Assembly: GCF_012395185.1 (NCBI RefSeq)
Contig: NZ_JAAZTU010000014.1
Location: forward strand, 44,055 to 108,054
DNA: 64,000 nucleotides
From: Vibrio aestuarianus
GTDB lineage: Bacteria; Pseudomonadota; Gammaproteobacteria; Enterobacterales; Vibrionaceae
Direction of reading: 5' to 3'
The translations under genes and the position numbers were made by a program. The notes beneath the pieces were generated by a model that saw nothing but the letters and a program-made list of their open reading frames with translations, was not told the origin of the DNA and did not search any database. Positions 50,857-60,299 of the stretch are shown piece after piece. The first letter of the stretch is position 1. Each line of letters begins with the position of its first letter.

Positions 50857-51822
50857 TTAAGAAAGGATTGGTTTGTCGTGTTCTGCTCTCTTTTCACAGG
50901 TGATACACGTTTGGTTTCGTCCAGTATCTTTTGCTTGATAAAGCATTTTGTCGGCTAATGCGATTAATTGCTCCGATGAATGAGTACCTTCTAGATCGAC
51001 TGCCCCCCCAATGCTGATGGTCAAAAAACCGTTTTCCGCCGCTGGGTGGTCGATACTTAGCGCTTTGATCTGATCTTGAACAAGGCTGGCCACGTGCCAA
51101 ATACCTTCTTGGCTTGTTTCAGGAAGAATAATGGCGAACTCTTCACCCCCATACCGCACAGCGATATCGGTCGGTCTTCGGCAGCATTGGTGTAAAGCGG
51201 TGGCGACTTTCTTTAAACAGTCATCACCTTCTAGGTGACCAAATGTGTCGTTATATTGTTTAAAATAATCAATATCGATCAGTAATAACGAAAGCGGCTG
51301 TTTTTTTCGGTAAGCTTGCGCTAAGTGAGACTTTAAGTGTTGATCGAAATAGCGGCGATTGTTAAGGCCGGTAAGACCGTCTAAATACGCTAAAGATCGC
51401 AGCAGATCAGCTTGGTGTTTTAGTGTTAAGTGAGCTTTGATGCGATTTTTTAACGTATTGACATTAAACGGTTTTTTAAGAAAATCCACGCCGCCAGCTT
51501 CCCAGCATGCATCTTGATCTTCTTGTGCGGTTAGTCCAGTAATAAAAATAACAGGTATATTAGCAATCGTTGGATCACTTTTGAGCAAGCGGCAGGTTTG
51601 TAAGCCATCTATTTCAGGCATGATGACATCGAGTAATACCAAGTCGGGTTGGCTTTCTTTACACACGCTGATAGCTTGCTTGCCCGATGTCGCCATCAAT
51701 ATCTGATACTCATCTTTTACTAACTGATAGATAAGCTGAATATTGGTTGGTTGATCATCAACGATGAGTACCGTGAAGTCAGTTTTCTTATTAAAGCTTG
51801 GTAAATCATAATTAGATAGCAT
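50857..51822 (-). CDS. response regulator with diguanylate cyclase output (REC-GGDEF)
   Basis: A 321-aa protein. The receiver domain (about residues 16-135) has LIVDDQPTN, the phosphoacceptor Asp in LVLLDVIMPEIDG, IFITG and LKKPF. The GGDEF domain (about 145-310) has an active RYGGEEFAIIL motif, LIDIDYFKQYNDTFGH and ALYQAKDTGRN-like MLYQAKDTGRN. It should make c-di-GMP when phosphorylated. No clear RxxD inhibitory site was picked out. Its start overlaps the end of the upstream hybrid kinase gene by 11 bases, so the kinase is its probable partner. Confidence 0.92.
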   Translation of the reverse strand: MLSNYDLPSFNKKTDFTVLIVDDQPTNIQLIYQLVKDEYQILMATSGKQAISVCKESQPDLVLLDVIMPEIDGLQTCRLLKSDPTIANIPVIFITGLTAQEDQDACWEAGGVDFLKKPFNVNTLKNRIKAHLTLKHQADLLRSLAYLDGLTGLNNRRYFDQHLKSHLAQAYRKKQPLSLLLIDIDYFKQYNDTFGHLEGDDCLKKVATALHQCCRRPTDIAVRYGGEEFAIILPETSQEGIWHVASLVQDQIKALSIDHPAAENGFLTISIGGAVDLEGTHSSEQLIALADKMLYQAKDTGRNQTCITCEKRAEHDKPILS

Positions 51823-54800
51823 CAGAAAACTCCTGGCATTTCATGATTTCTTTTAGTATTGCAGCTGCTTGTTCAAACGCCAAATTTTGCACTTGTTCGG
51901 CAAGTTGTTTTGTTAATTCTTCATCAACCGTTTTTAATTGTGCTGAGATTTCTTCAAATACTGTCGTCGCCTCCATATTTGAAGTGTTGAAACATCGCTC
52001 GAGCATCAGCAGTTTTTCTCTAAATATTGCTTTATCCATAGCGGGTGGTGTTGCAGTTGTTGGTTGCTCGTCGCTGAGTAAATTGATCAATGATTTCAGT
52101 TGTGATTGGGCAAATAGAACGTCGGCTAATAAGCTACTATTTCTTTTCATCGTTTCCGTGGTTGCTATTGAACATTCGTATTCCGCTTTCTCTAACTTTT
52201 TCGACAATGGTATGAGTCCACAGCTTGCTGAGCCGCTTTTTAAACTGTGGTAGACACGCAATGCCACATCAGTAACAAGTTCAGTCGCTTGCAATTGTGA
52301 TATAGCTTCCTGCATATCAATAACAAATTGATTAACTACTTTTAGGTAAACAGAGAAATCACCGATGCGAGTTATCGCTTGATGCAGTTCAATACCATGT
52401 TTATCTGCATACTCTTGGGCTTGTACTGATATTTTTTGATTGCGGGGAGCCACAGTTTGTCGTTCTACTGGCAGGTCTGTTGGAGCAGAGCTTTGAGTAA
52501 CGAAGTGTTGAATTTTTTGAATTACCTCATTGATTTCAAAAGGTTTGGCGATGTGCTCATTCATACCTGCAGCTAAACAGGCGGCTTTGTCTTCTGGTCG
52601 TGCATTGGCAGTCATTGCTAATATTGGTAGTTGATTAAGCTTCATATTTTGCCGGATCTGACGAGTGGTTTCATAACCGTCCATGCCGGGCATTTGAATA
52701 TCCATCAATACTAGTGAGAATTGCTGATTTTGTAGTATTTCTAGTGCCTTAAAGCCACTTTCTGCTTCAATAATGGTTGCACCGCGTTGACTGAGCAATT
52801 CAGTTGCGACCAAACGGTTAGTCGGATTATCTTCAACAAGTAATATATTGATCCCCGCTAAGGTATCGTTTGAATTTTTGGTAATCCGTGTTTCTTCAAG
52901 TGTCGTGCTCTTACTTTGAAGCACATTGATAATGGTTTGTTTGATTAGCTCTGGCGTTACCGGTTTTATTAAAACGGTTTCTAAAAGCTCATGGGTGGCT
53001 TCTAAATGCTTATCGAGAATTTCTCGGCCAAAAGCGGTGATCATGATGACCAACGGTGTTTTTTTGATATTTTTTTGGTTTTTGATTGCGCGAGTAAGGG
53101 CCAATCCATCCATATCCGGCAGTTTCCAGTCAACAAATGCGAGATCAATCACCTCATCTTGTTGAGCTAAGTGGTTTAGCTGTGCCAAAGCCTTATCGGC
53201 ATTAGGTACGGCAAAGACTTGGCAGCCGAGTCGTTGCAGTGTGTCTTGAAGGATTAGACGTGCGGTTTCATTATCTTCAACCAATAATATTTTTAAACCA
53301 TGTGTAATATGTGAGTAGATGTCAGTGCACACAGGTGAGAAATCTAAGGTAATGGTGAAAGCAAATTCGCTCCCTTCATCAAGTTGACTTGTCACGCTAA
53401 TGTCACCTTGCATCAGATTGACTAACCGTTTAACGATTGATAAACCTAGGCCTGTACCACCATATTTTCGGCTAATAGACGACTCTGCTTGACTAAAGCC
53501 ATTAAAAATAATCGCTTGCTGCTCTTGAGTCATCCCAATACCCGTGTCAGACACTTTAAATAGCAAGGTGCAGCTATTGTTTGAAACTTGTTGTGTTTCT
53601 ATAGATATTTTAATTTCACCGCTATTAGTGAATTTAATGGCGTTGCCGGCTAAATTTAACAATATTTGCCGCAGGCGTAAGCTGTCGCCGATCAAGATGG
53701 TTGGAACATCTGGCGCAACTTGATAAATGATTTCAATGGCTTTGTTTTGAAGGCTTGAGGATAGGAGTATTCCTGTCTCTTGAAGCAGTTCCGGCAGTGA
53801 GAATGGAGATTGCTCTAATTCGAGTTTTCCGGCTTCTACTTTAGAGAAATCTAAAATATCGTTCAAAAGAATGAGTAGCGACTGAGCCGCACTTTTAGTC
53901 TTATTTAAGTAATCGGTTTGTTGGCTACTTAACTCAGTATTGAGGGTCATCTGCAGTAATCCCAAAATTGCATTCATTGGGGTGCGAATTTCATGACTCA
54001 TGTTCGCTAAAAAATCAGACTTAGCTTGGTTTGCGTACTCAGCTTGTTCTTTGGCTTCCGCTAGTTCTTTCTCTTTTTGTAGCTGTTCGGTTAAGTCATA
54101 AGCTATACCTAAGAAGCCGACTAGCTGACCGTGATCATCTCTTAATCCACTGACATACAGTTTAACCGTAATGTGTTGGCCGTTTTTACTGACGTAAGTC
54201 CAGTGATTAATATCGGATTTGCCTAATTTTGCTTTAGCGACAAAGGCATCAAATCCGGCTTCTACAGTTTTGCCTAGTTCTAACGATAGTTCTTTTGCTC
54301 GTCGAACGACCTCTTCAGGTAAGTGAAATATGGCCGGTGTTTTTTTTCCTACCACTTCACTGGCACTGTAGCCGACTAGTTTTTCTGCTGAAGGGTTAAA
54401 TACAGTGATTACTCCATCGAAATCAGTCGCGATAATAGCGTAACCCGCACTGCTTAAAATACTACGTTGCAGGGCATTGACCTGTGAAATTTCTTCTGTT
54501 CTTTGGTTTACTAATTTTTCTAATTGAAGATTAGTTTCCGTCAGTGTTGCTTCCCTAGCTTGAGCGAGTTCAATTTTGTGGTTGGCTAACTGAGCGCGAC
54601 GTGAACGTATCATTTGAATAATAAAGACAGTCAACATGAGCAGTAATGTGGCCGTCAAGATTTCGTGGTAAGTCTGGTTGTAAGCATTTAATGGCAGGGA
54701 TTCGATAAACTTATTGGTAGCGATAAGATTGAGCTCCCATTGACGTCCAAACAAATCAATGGTTTGAGTTACTTGATAAGGGGTCCTATTTTGAATTGAT

Positions 54801-55645
54801 CCGCGAGTGAAAAAATGATTTGAAGTACCGTCATTGATATCACCTATGGTTAGAATAACATCGTCATTGAGGCCGACCACTGCACTTAACACTTCATCTA
54901 TCAAAATAGGTGCATAACTCCAGCCTACCAGCTTGCTTAATCGTTCTTCCACAGAAGAGGAATCCGCTATTTTATTGGTGTTGTACACTGGCATTAGTAT
55001 TAGAAACCCTTGCAGTGCCTTTTTGTTGGCTTGCACAAGAGTTATAGGAGCAGTGAGACGTACCGAGTTATTTTTGGCTGCATCTAAAGCTGCGGCACGA
55101 CGCATAGCCTCTGAACCAATGTCTAAGCCGACCGCTTGTTTATTACGCTCTTCGGGTTCAATGTATTGGATGACAAACAAGCTGCTATTATGCTCTGAAA
55201 GTGAGCGAATATTGAAGGTTTTGTCCGGCCTGTCTAGGCGAGCTTGCTCAAGGAACATTTCTTTTTGCTGTGGTTCAACAAAGCGGATAAATCCAAAACC
55301 ACGAGCACCTGGAAATTCTTTGGGATAGTCACGAGTCTGGGTATAGCGAAACATTTGCTCATAATCAAATGCATCGACACCAGCAGTCATTACCGCACCT
55401 CTAAAGCCACGTATTCCATATTGATATAGAGTAACTTTTTCCGCTACCCCATCGCTAATCTGCTGCAATCGAGCAGATAAATCATGTTGTATATGCTCAA
55501 TTCGCTCTGTCTGATGCAGTTGATTAAAATGACTTGCGGTAAATAAACCAAAGATAAGAATAATCAAAGGCAGCCAAAGTGCATTTAAGATTGTCTTATT
55601 TAACTTTAAAGCAGCTTTCGGGCGTGCTTCTTGCGATAGATCCAT
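51812..55645 (-). CDS. CHASE-PAS hybrid sensor histidine kinase with two receivers and HPt
   Basis: A 1277-aa inner-membrane hybrid kinase. In order: membrane helix (about residues 20-40), periplasmic CHASE sensor (about 75-270, with FDYEQMFRYTQTRDYPKEFP), second helix (about 325-345), coiled coil, PAS (about 395-510), HisKA with NMSHEIRTPMNAILGLLQ, HATPase with GNAIKFTNSGEI, DTGIGMTQEQ and GTGLGLSIVKRL, REC1 (Asp in FVDWKLPDMDG), REC2 (Asp in LVLMDIQMPGMDG) and C-terminal HPt with VYHSLKSGSASCGL. All phosphotransfer residues are present. The ligand of the CHASE domain is unknown. Coupled to the REC-GGDEF gene. Confidence 0.92.
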   Translation of the reverse strand: MDLSQEARPKAALKLNKTILNALWLPLIILIFGLFTASHFNQLHQTERIEHIQHDLSARLQQISDGVAEKVTLYQYGIRGFRGAVMTAGVDAFDYEQMFRYTQTRDYPKEFPGARGFGFIRFVEPQQKEMFLEQARLDRPDKTFNIRSLSEHNSSLFVIQYIEPEERNKQAVGLDIGSEAMRRAAALDAAKNNSVRLTAPITLVQANKKALQGFLILMPVYNTNKIADSSSVEERLSKLVGWSYAPILIDEVLSAVVGLNDDVILTIGDINDGTSNHFFTRGSIQNRTPYQVTQTIDLFGRQWELNLIATNKFIESLPLNAYNQTYHEILTATLLLMLTVFIIQMIRSRRAQLANHKIELAQAREATLTETNLQLEKLVNQRTEEISQVNALQRSILSSAGYAIIATDFDGVITVFNPSAEKLVGYSASEVVGKKTPAIFHLPEEVVRRAKELSLELGKTVEAGFDAFVAKAKLGKSDINHWTYVSKNGQHITVKLYVSGLRDDHGQLVGFLGIAYDLTEQLQKEKELAEAKEQAEYANQAKSDFLANMSHEIRTPMNAILGLLQMTLNTELSSQQTDYLNKTKSAAQSLLILLNDILDFSKVEAGKLELEQSPFSLPELLQETGILLSSSLQNKAIEIIYQVAPDVPTILIGDSLRLRQILLNLAGNAIKFTNSGEIKISIETQQVSNNSCTLLFKVSDTGIGMTQEQQAIIFNGFSQAESSISRKYGGTGLGLSIVKRLVNLMQGDISVTSQLDEGSEFAFTITLDFSPVCTDIYSHITHGLKILLVEDNETARLILQDTLQRLGCQVFAVPNADKALAQLNHLAQQDEVIDLAFVDWKLPDMDGLALTRAIKNQKNIKKTPLVIMITAFGREILDKHLEATHELLETVLIKPVTPELIKQTIINVLQSKSTTLEETRITKNSNDTLAGINILLVEDNPTNRLVATELLSQRGATIIEAESGFKALEILQNQQFSLVLMDIQMPGMDGYETTRQIRQNMKLNQLPILAMTANARPEDKAACLAAGMNEHIAKPFEINEVIQKIQHFVTQSSAPTDLPVERQTVAPRNQKISVQAQEYADKHGIELHQAITRIGDFSVYLKVVNQFVIDMQEAISQLQATELVTDVALRVYHSLKSGSASCGLIPLSKKLEKAEYECSIATTETMKRNSSLLADVLFAQSQLKSLINLLSDEQPTTATPPAMDKAIFREKLLMLERCFNTSNMEATTVFEEISAQLKTVDEELTKQLAEQVQNLAFEQAAAILKEIMKCQEFSDAI

Positions 55646-55917
55646 TATCTTTTTCCTGCTAGGTACACATATCTTTTATCACATGACAGCTTGTCGTGAT
55701 ATTTTTAAAAATATCTATAACAACTTTAGCTGAATATTTTCAATTGGATAGGTATTTGATTTTGATCGTGTGCGAATAAATGATATTCATTGTTTGATAT
55801 ACGGTCGAGACTTGCTACAGAAGAGCATCGTAAGGCTAAATGAGGGGAGGGAGGATAAGCCACAACGCTATCTTTACTAGCGTTATGGCGCATACTGGAG
55901 ATGAAAGCTAAGTCGTG

Positions 55918-56406
55918 CTAAACACCAGCTCGTTTCAACAAACCAGCCATCAGGGGCGAGCTTGAACGAACTTGCTTTGATTTATTCTGTAACGTTTTTG
56001 CCAGTGTAAGGTTATTGATACTTTTGGCAATGTAGGCCATCGAATGGTAGAAATCCCCCGCTGATTTCATTTTGCTTGCATCGTTAAGTGGGGCGAGTAA
56101 CTGAACCATTGCGGTTCCGCTCATTGATTGCTGCGTTGCGTATTCTTGTACTGCATCTAACAGAAGGTCTAGATCGGCCATCGATTCAGCACTTTCAACA
56201 CCTTGTTTTTTCATCTCTTTGCGGTTGCGTTTACGCATCTGCTTGATGACAAAAGCCGGTTTATTCAGTCTTTTGAAACCGAAATAGCCAAGTAGAATCG
56301 CTAATACGACACCGCCAGCGACGTAACCCCAAATAGAGCCAGAAGATTCAACGACAGGTTGCAGGGTTTCAACCGTATATTCAACGGTGGTTGGTACATC
56401 AGACAT
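55918..56406 (-). CDS. hypothetical single-pass membrane protein
   Basis: A 162-aa protein with a short acidic N terminus, one transmembrane helix (about residues 26-46, WGYVAGGVVLAILLGYFGF), a strongly basic segment (KQMRKRNRKEMKKQG), and a helical cytoplasmic domain containing LLDAVQEYATQQSMSG. The N-out topology is inferred from charge. I do not recognise a family. It is monocistronic between the hybrid kinase and gntR. Confidence 0.7.
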   Translation of the reverse strand: MSDVPTTVEYTVETLQPVVESSGSIWGYVAGGVVLAILLGYFGFKRLNKPAFVIKQMRKRNRKEMKKQGVESAESMADLDLLLDAVQEYATQQSMSGTAMVQLLAPLNDASKMKSAGDFYHSMAYIAKSINNLTLAKTLQNKSKQVRSSSPLMAGLLKRAGV

Positions 56407-56723
56407 CTTTTTTATCCTTAGAATGCAGCTTCAAAGTGAAAGCGTATATTTAATCTGGCAGAAGAAAACCCGCATTGCGGTGAATCAAAGAACCGTTAAA
56501 AGTGGAGTTCTGCCTTACTTTTTATTTCTTGGGGCGTGGGGTCAATAAAGCAAGGTGATTTTAGGGATTATTAAGGCGTTTATTGATAATTGTGATATTG
56601 GGTCACGCAAATAGTGCTGTTGTCCCAGTAAGCACGAGCTAAAGAGGCGATATAAAGATTGAAATGCATGTTTGTCATGAGGTTTAATGTTACAGTAACA
56701 TTCAGTTGGAATAAATAATAACA
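56407..56723. other. divergent intergenic region with gntR promoter
   Basis: 317 bases between two divergent genes. Apart from the GntR-like operator near gntR, I see no gene or repeat. It should hold promoters in both directions. Confidence 0.5.
56687..56701. promoter_or_regulatory. GntR-type operator before gntR
   Basis: ATGTTAC-A-GTAACAT is a perfect palindrome around one base and is one base shorter than the GntR box ATGTTA-NNNN-TAACAT seen at 60215. It lies 22 bases upstream of the gntR start and suggests autoregulation. Confidence 0.65.
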
Positions 56724-57731
56724 ATGAATAGTAAACAACGTAAAACTAGACCCACGCTGCAAGATATTGCTGACCGTGTTGGTGTCACCAAAATGACCGT
56801 CTCGCGTTTTCTGCGTGATCCTAATTCTGTCGCTTTTGCCACCCAAGCGAAAATTGCGGCAGTGATCGAAGAGTTAGGTTATATACAAAACCGAGCGCCA
56901 GCGATGTTGTCCAAGTCATCCAGTAAGGCGATTGGCATTCTTTTACCTTCCCTTTCAAACCAAGTATTCGCCAATTTGGTTCAAGGTATCGAGTATGTAA
57001 CCAAAGCTCGAGGTTATGATACTTTGATTGCTCACTTCGGTTATAGCGTGCAAGAAGAAGAGGAAAAAATTGCCTCGCTGTTGTCGTATCAAGTTGATGG
57101 ACTGATTTTAACCGAGACTCATCATAGCGAAAGAACATTACAAATGCTTAAGGCTGCGGGAGTACCTGTGGTGGAAACAATGGAGCTGCCAACGGAGCCA
57201 ATCGATATGGCGGTAGGGCTTGATCATGAGCAAGCGGCATTTCATGTAGTGAGCAATATGGTGCAAAGTGGCAAACGCAACATTGCTTATTTTGGTGCGC
57301 GGCTAGATACCCGTACACAGCTTCGTATGACCGGTTATGACCGAGCCATGATCAACGCCGGATTAAAGCCGAAGCATATTCTGACCGAAGAGCATTCGAG
57401 TTTTACATTGGGGGGAGAGCTTTTGGACCAGGCGCTTCAAGAAATACCAGATCTCAATGGTGTGTTTTGTACCAATGATGATATTGCGATTGGTGCCATG
57501 ATGAAGTGTGCATATAAAGGGCTGAAAGTGCCTCAAGATATTTCGATAGTGGGGTACAACGCTTTGGATATTGGTCAAGCGATATCACCGAAGTTAACCA
57601 GTGTGGAAACCCCACGCTTTGAGATCGGCAAAAAAAGTGCAGAGCTGTTACTGGCAGTGTTAGCGGGTGAGACACTAGAACAACGCGTGTTTGACTTAGG
57701 GTTTAGTGTGACTAATGGTGAGAGCCTATAG
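56724..57731 (+). CDS. gntR: LacI family gluconate repressor GntR
   Basis: A 335-aa LacI-family regulator (E. coli GntR 331 aa). The N-terminal DNA-binding domain has PTLQDIADRVGVTKMTVSRF and the hinge helix LSKSSSKAIG. The sugar-binding core follows, with GILLPSLSNQVFANLVQGIE and GVFCTNDDIAIGAMM. Gluconate is the inferred inducer, since edd, gntK, a gluconate permease and eda lie next to it and GntR-box palindromes precede both transcripts. Confidence 0.9.
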   Translation: MNSKQRKTRPTLQDIADRVGVTKMTVSRFLRDPNSVAFATQAKIAAVIEELGYIQNRAPAMLSKSSSKAIGILLPSLSNQVFANLVQGIEYVTKARGYDTLIAHFGYSVQEEEEKIASLLSYQVDGLILTETHHSERTLQMLKAAGVPVVETMELPTEPIDMAVGLDHEQAAFHVVSNMVQSGKRNIAYFGARLDTRTQLRMTGYDRAMINAGLKPKHILTEEHSSFTLGGELLDQALQEIPDLNGVFCTNDDIAIGAMMKCAYKGLKVPQDISIVGYNALDIGQAISPKLTSVETPRFEIGKKSAELLLAVLAGETLEQRVFDLGFSVTNGESL

Positions 57732-57753
57732 CGAATCATATTTTCGTATCATT

Positions 57754-57788
57754 GAGCATTAAAGTGGCTAACCATGCCACTTTAATGC
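57754..57788. terminator. bidirectional terminator, gntR / edd
   Basis: AGCATTAAAGTGG (57754-57766) pairs perfectly with CCACTTTAATGCT (57776-57788) over a 9-base loop between convergent genes. It is followed by TT on the plus strand, so the U tract is short. Confidence 0.75.
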
Positions 57789-57797
57789 TTTACGTGA

Positions 57798-59606
57798 CTA
57801 GGGGAATAAGAAAGAAGCGCCTTGGTCGGCGGCAGAAACATTGTCTCGACACACTTTAAACAGATCGCGCCCCCAAGTTTGCTGCGTAAGCTCAGTATCA
57901 CAGGTGGCGCTATCGCGGCCTTCGGTTGGCGTTAAGTTTTCTAATCGGCCTGTCACCGCATCGACGTGGATCCTATCTCCCTCTTCAATAAGCGCAATTG
58001 CGCCGCCTCTTAATGCTTCAGGTGAGACGTGAATAGCCGCAGGAATTTTACCAGAAGCGCCGGATAAACGCCCATCGGTCACTAACGCAACCTGATAGCC
58101 TGCTTTTTGTAAGTTGCCCAAAATTGGCATTAACTTATGCAGCTCAGGCATGCCATTGGCCGCTGGCCCATTGAAGCGGACCACAACCACGCAATCTTGA
58201 TTGAGCTCGCCGCGTTGATACGCCTGCTCAACCTGATGTTGGCAAGCAAACACTTTGGCGGGCGCTTCAACAATGCGATGTTGCTCAGCCACGGCTGAGA
58301 CTTTCATCACCGCTTGGCCAATATTGCCAGACAATACTTTTATGCCTCCAGTACGTTGGAATACCTGGTTTGGCAGGGCAATCACGCCTGGTTTTTTGCT
58401 CGCGTTATTAAACTGCCATTCAATGCTTTCACCCACTAATATTGGAGATTTCAATTGGTCGATGAATTCACCAAATACGGGTTTGACATCGCAGTGCAAT
58501 AACTGTTCTTGGTGCAAGCGGGTCATTAACATTGGTACGCCGCCAGCTTGCTCAAAGTCATTTATATCAGCTGAACCATTTGGGTACACATTGACAAGCA
58601 GTGGTATCACTTCCGATAAATCACTAATATCTTGCCAAGTCAGGATAATACCAGCAGCACGAGCTACAGCGAGCAAGTGAATGGTATGGTTTGTACTTCC
58701 CCCAGAGGAGAGCAGTGCAACGAGACCATTGACGATACTCTTTTCTGTGATCACATCCATTAGTGGCCGGAAGTAGGCAGAGCCTGGAGTCATTGCCGCA
58801 AGACGTATTGCAGCATGTTTCGTTAATGCGTGGCGCAGTTTGGAATTCGGTGCAACAAATGCAGAACCTGCGAGCATTAAGCCCATCGCTTCGAACACCA
58901 ACTGATTTGTATTGGCCGTGCCGTAGAACGTACAGGTTCCCGGAGAGTGGTAAGAAGCACATTCCATATTGAGTAGGGCTGTATTGTCAACCAGTCCCGC
59001 TGCGTGTTTTTGACGAATATCGACTTTTTCATCGTTAGTGAGACCTGTCGACATTGGACCGGCAGGAATAAAAGCAGTCGGCAGATGAGCAAATGAAAGG
59101 GCTCCCATCAGTTGGCCGGGAGCAATTTTATCGCAGATACCAAGTAACAATGTGCCATCGAACATATTATGGCTCAGTGAAAATGCAGTCGATTGAGCAA
59201 TCAAATCACGAGAGAATAAAGACATATCCATTCCTGCTTGACCTTGCGTTACGCCGTCGCACATTGCCGGAACGCCGCCTGCAACTTGAGCTGTATGACC
59301 AAGCGGTGCAAGAGCTTGTTTAATTTGGTCGGGATAATCTTTGTACACTTGATGTGCACTGAGCATATCGTTGTAGGCGCTGATGATGGCTAAATTTGAG
59401 CGCGTTAAATCAAGAATATTGGCTTTCTCTTGTGAGCAAGAGGCTGCGACAGCGTGAGCTAAATTCCCGCAAGATAATGAGGCTTTACCTTTACCATTGT
59501 CAGCCTGCTGTTTAGCTCTTTCTAGAAATTGGTGGCGTATAGTGCGGCTGCGTTCGGTAATTCGCTCAGTGACGGCGGCTATAGTTGTATGGAGTTGGTC
59601 GCTCAT
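57798..59606 (-). CDS. edd: 6-phosphogluconate dehydratase Edd
   Basis: A 602-aa IlvD/Edd-family dehydratase (E. coli Edd 603 aa) that converts 6-phosphogluconate to KDPG in the Entner-Doudoroff pathway. Iron-sulfur ligand cysteines appear in GVPAMCDGVTQGQAGMDMSL, LLGICDKIAPGQ and MECASYHSPGTCTFYGTANT. Other family motifs are SSGGSTNHTIHL and VTDGRLSGASGKIPAAIHV. It overlaps gntK by four bases (ATGA) on the same strand, and is convergent with gntR. Confidence 0.95.
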   Translation of the reverse strand: MSDQLHTTIAAVTERITERSRTIRHQFLERAKQQADNGKGKASLSCGNLAHAVAASCSQEKANILDLTRSNLAIISAYNDMLSAHQVYKDYPDQIKQALAPLGHTAQVAGGVPAMCDGVTQGQAGMDMSLFSRDLIAQSTAFSLSHNMFDGTLLLGICDKIAPGQLMGALSFAHLPTAFIPAGPMSTGLTNDEKVDIRQKHAAGLVDNTALLNMECASYHSPGTCTFYGTANTNQLVFEAMGLMLAGSAFVAPNSKLRHALTKHAAIRLAAMTPGSAYFRPLMDVITEKSIVNGLVALLSSGGSTNHTIHLLAVARAAGIILTWQDISDLSEVIPLLVNVYPNGSADINDFEQAGGVPMLMTRLHQEQLLHCDVKPVFGEFIDQLKSPILVGESIEWQFNNASKKPGVIALPNQVFQRTGGIKVLSGNIGQAVMKVSAVAEQHRIVEAPAKVFACQHQVEQAYQRGELNQDCVVVVRFNGPAANGMPELHKLMPILGNLQKAGYQVALVTDGRLSGASGKIPAAIHVSPEALRGGAIALIEEGDRIHVDAVTGRLENLTPTEGRDSATCDTELTQQTWGRDLFKVCRDNVSAADQGASFLFP

Positions 59607-60139
59607 GCGGACACCTTGGTTTCATTGCGTGTATTTAACTGCCTTAATGCTTGTAGGGCGCGTTCGACAACCTGATCAATATTCGTATCGATATCAATTA
59701 CCGCTACGCGATCTTCATCATCTGGTCGCTCTAAGGTGTTGAACTGGCTTTCTACCATATTGGCTTTCATGAAATGACCTTGGCGTGCTTGCATACGTTG
59801 CATGATCAAATCAAAGCTACCATCCAGAAAAAGAAACGTTACGTTTTGGTTGCCTTCACGAATTTGGTCGCGGTAGGTTTTTTTCAGAGCAGAGCATACG
59901 ATAATGCCTTGTTCATTTTTACTTTCTAAGCTGAAGGCCGCATCACGAATACGCTCTAACCAAGGTTTGCGATCGTCATCATTTAACGGCTCTCCGCCTG
60001 CCATTTTGATAATGTTGGCCTTCGGGTGAAGGTCGTCACCGTCGATAAATTTGGCACCTAATTTTTGCGCAAGTTTCTCGCCTACAGTGCTTTTTCCGCA
60101 GGCGCATACGCCCATTACGATAATGCTACTACCAGTCAT
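59603..60139 (-). CDS. gntK: Gluconokinase GntK
   Basis: A 178-aa P-loop kinase (E. coli GntK 175 aa) that phosphorylates gluconate to 6-phosphogluconate, the Edd substrate. Walker A is GVCACGKSTVGE, followed by FIDGDDLHPKANIIKMAGG, the GntK-specific substrate loop, and IVCSALKKTYRDQIRE. AGGAG precedes the ATG. It is the first gene of a gntK-edd operon, divergent from the gluconate permease across a region with two GntR boxes. Confidence 0.94.
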   Translation of the reverse strand: MTGSSIIVMGVCACGKSTVGEKLAQKLGAKFIDGDDLHPKANIIKMAGGEPLNDDDRKPWLERIRDAAFSLESKNEQGIIVCSALKKTYRDQIREGNQNVTFLFLDGSFDLIMQRMQARQGHFMKANMVESQFNTLERPDDEDRVAVIDIDTNIDQVVERALQALRQLNTRNETKVSA

Positions 60140-60214
60140 TCTGACTCCTTGAGTGGTATTCTGAGCTGGATCTCATTTTTTAAAATCACTTGAAAATATG
60201 ACTTTATCTTATCG

Positions 60215-60244
60215 ATGTTATCGGTAACATGTTACCCGTAACTT
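60215..60244. promoter_or_regulatory. tandem GntR boxes in the gntK / permease divergent region
   Basis: ATGTTATCGGTAACAT (60215-60230) and ATGTTACCCGTAACTT (60229-60244) match the E. coli GntR operator consensus ATGTTAC-CG/GATAACAT type and share two bases. Their position between gntK-edd and permease-eda allows one regulator to control both transcripts. Confidence 0.8.
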
Positions 60245-60299
60245 GAAGATTTGTGAACTGAAACACAAACAAAACCTACGTGATAGAAAGGTAAATAAC

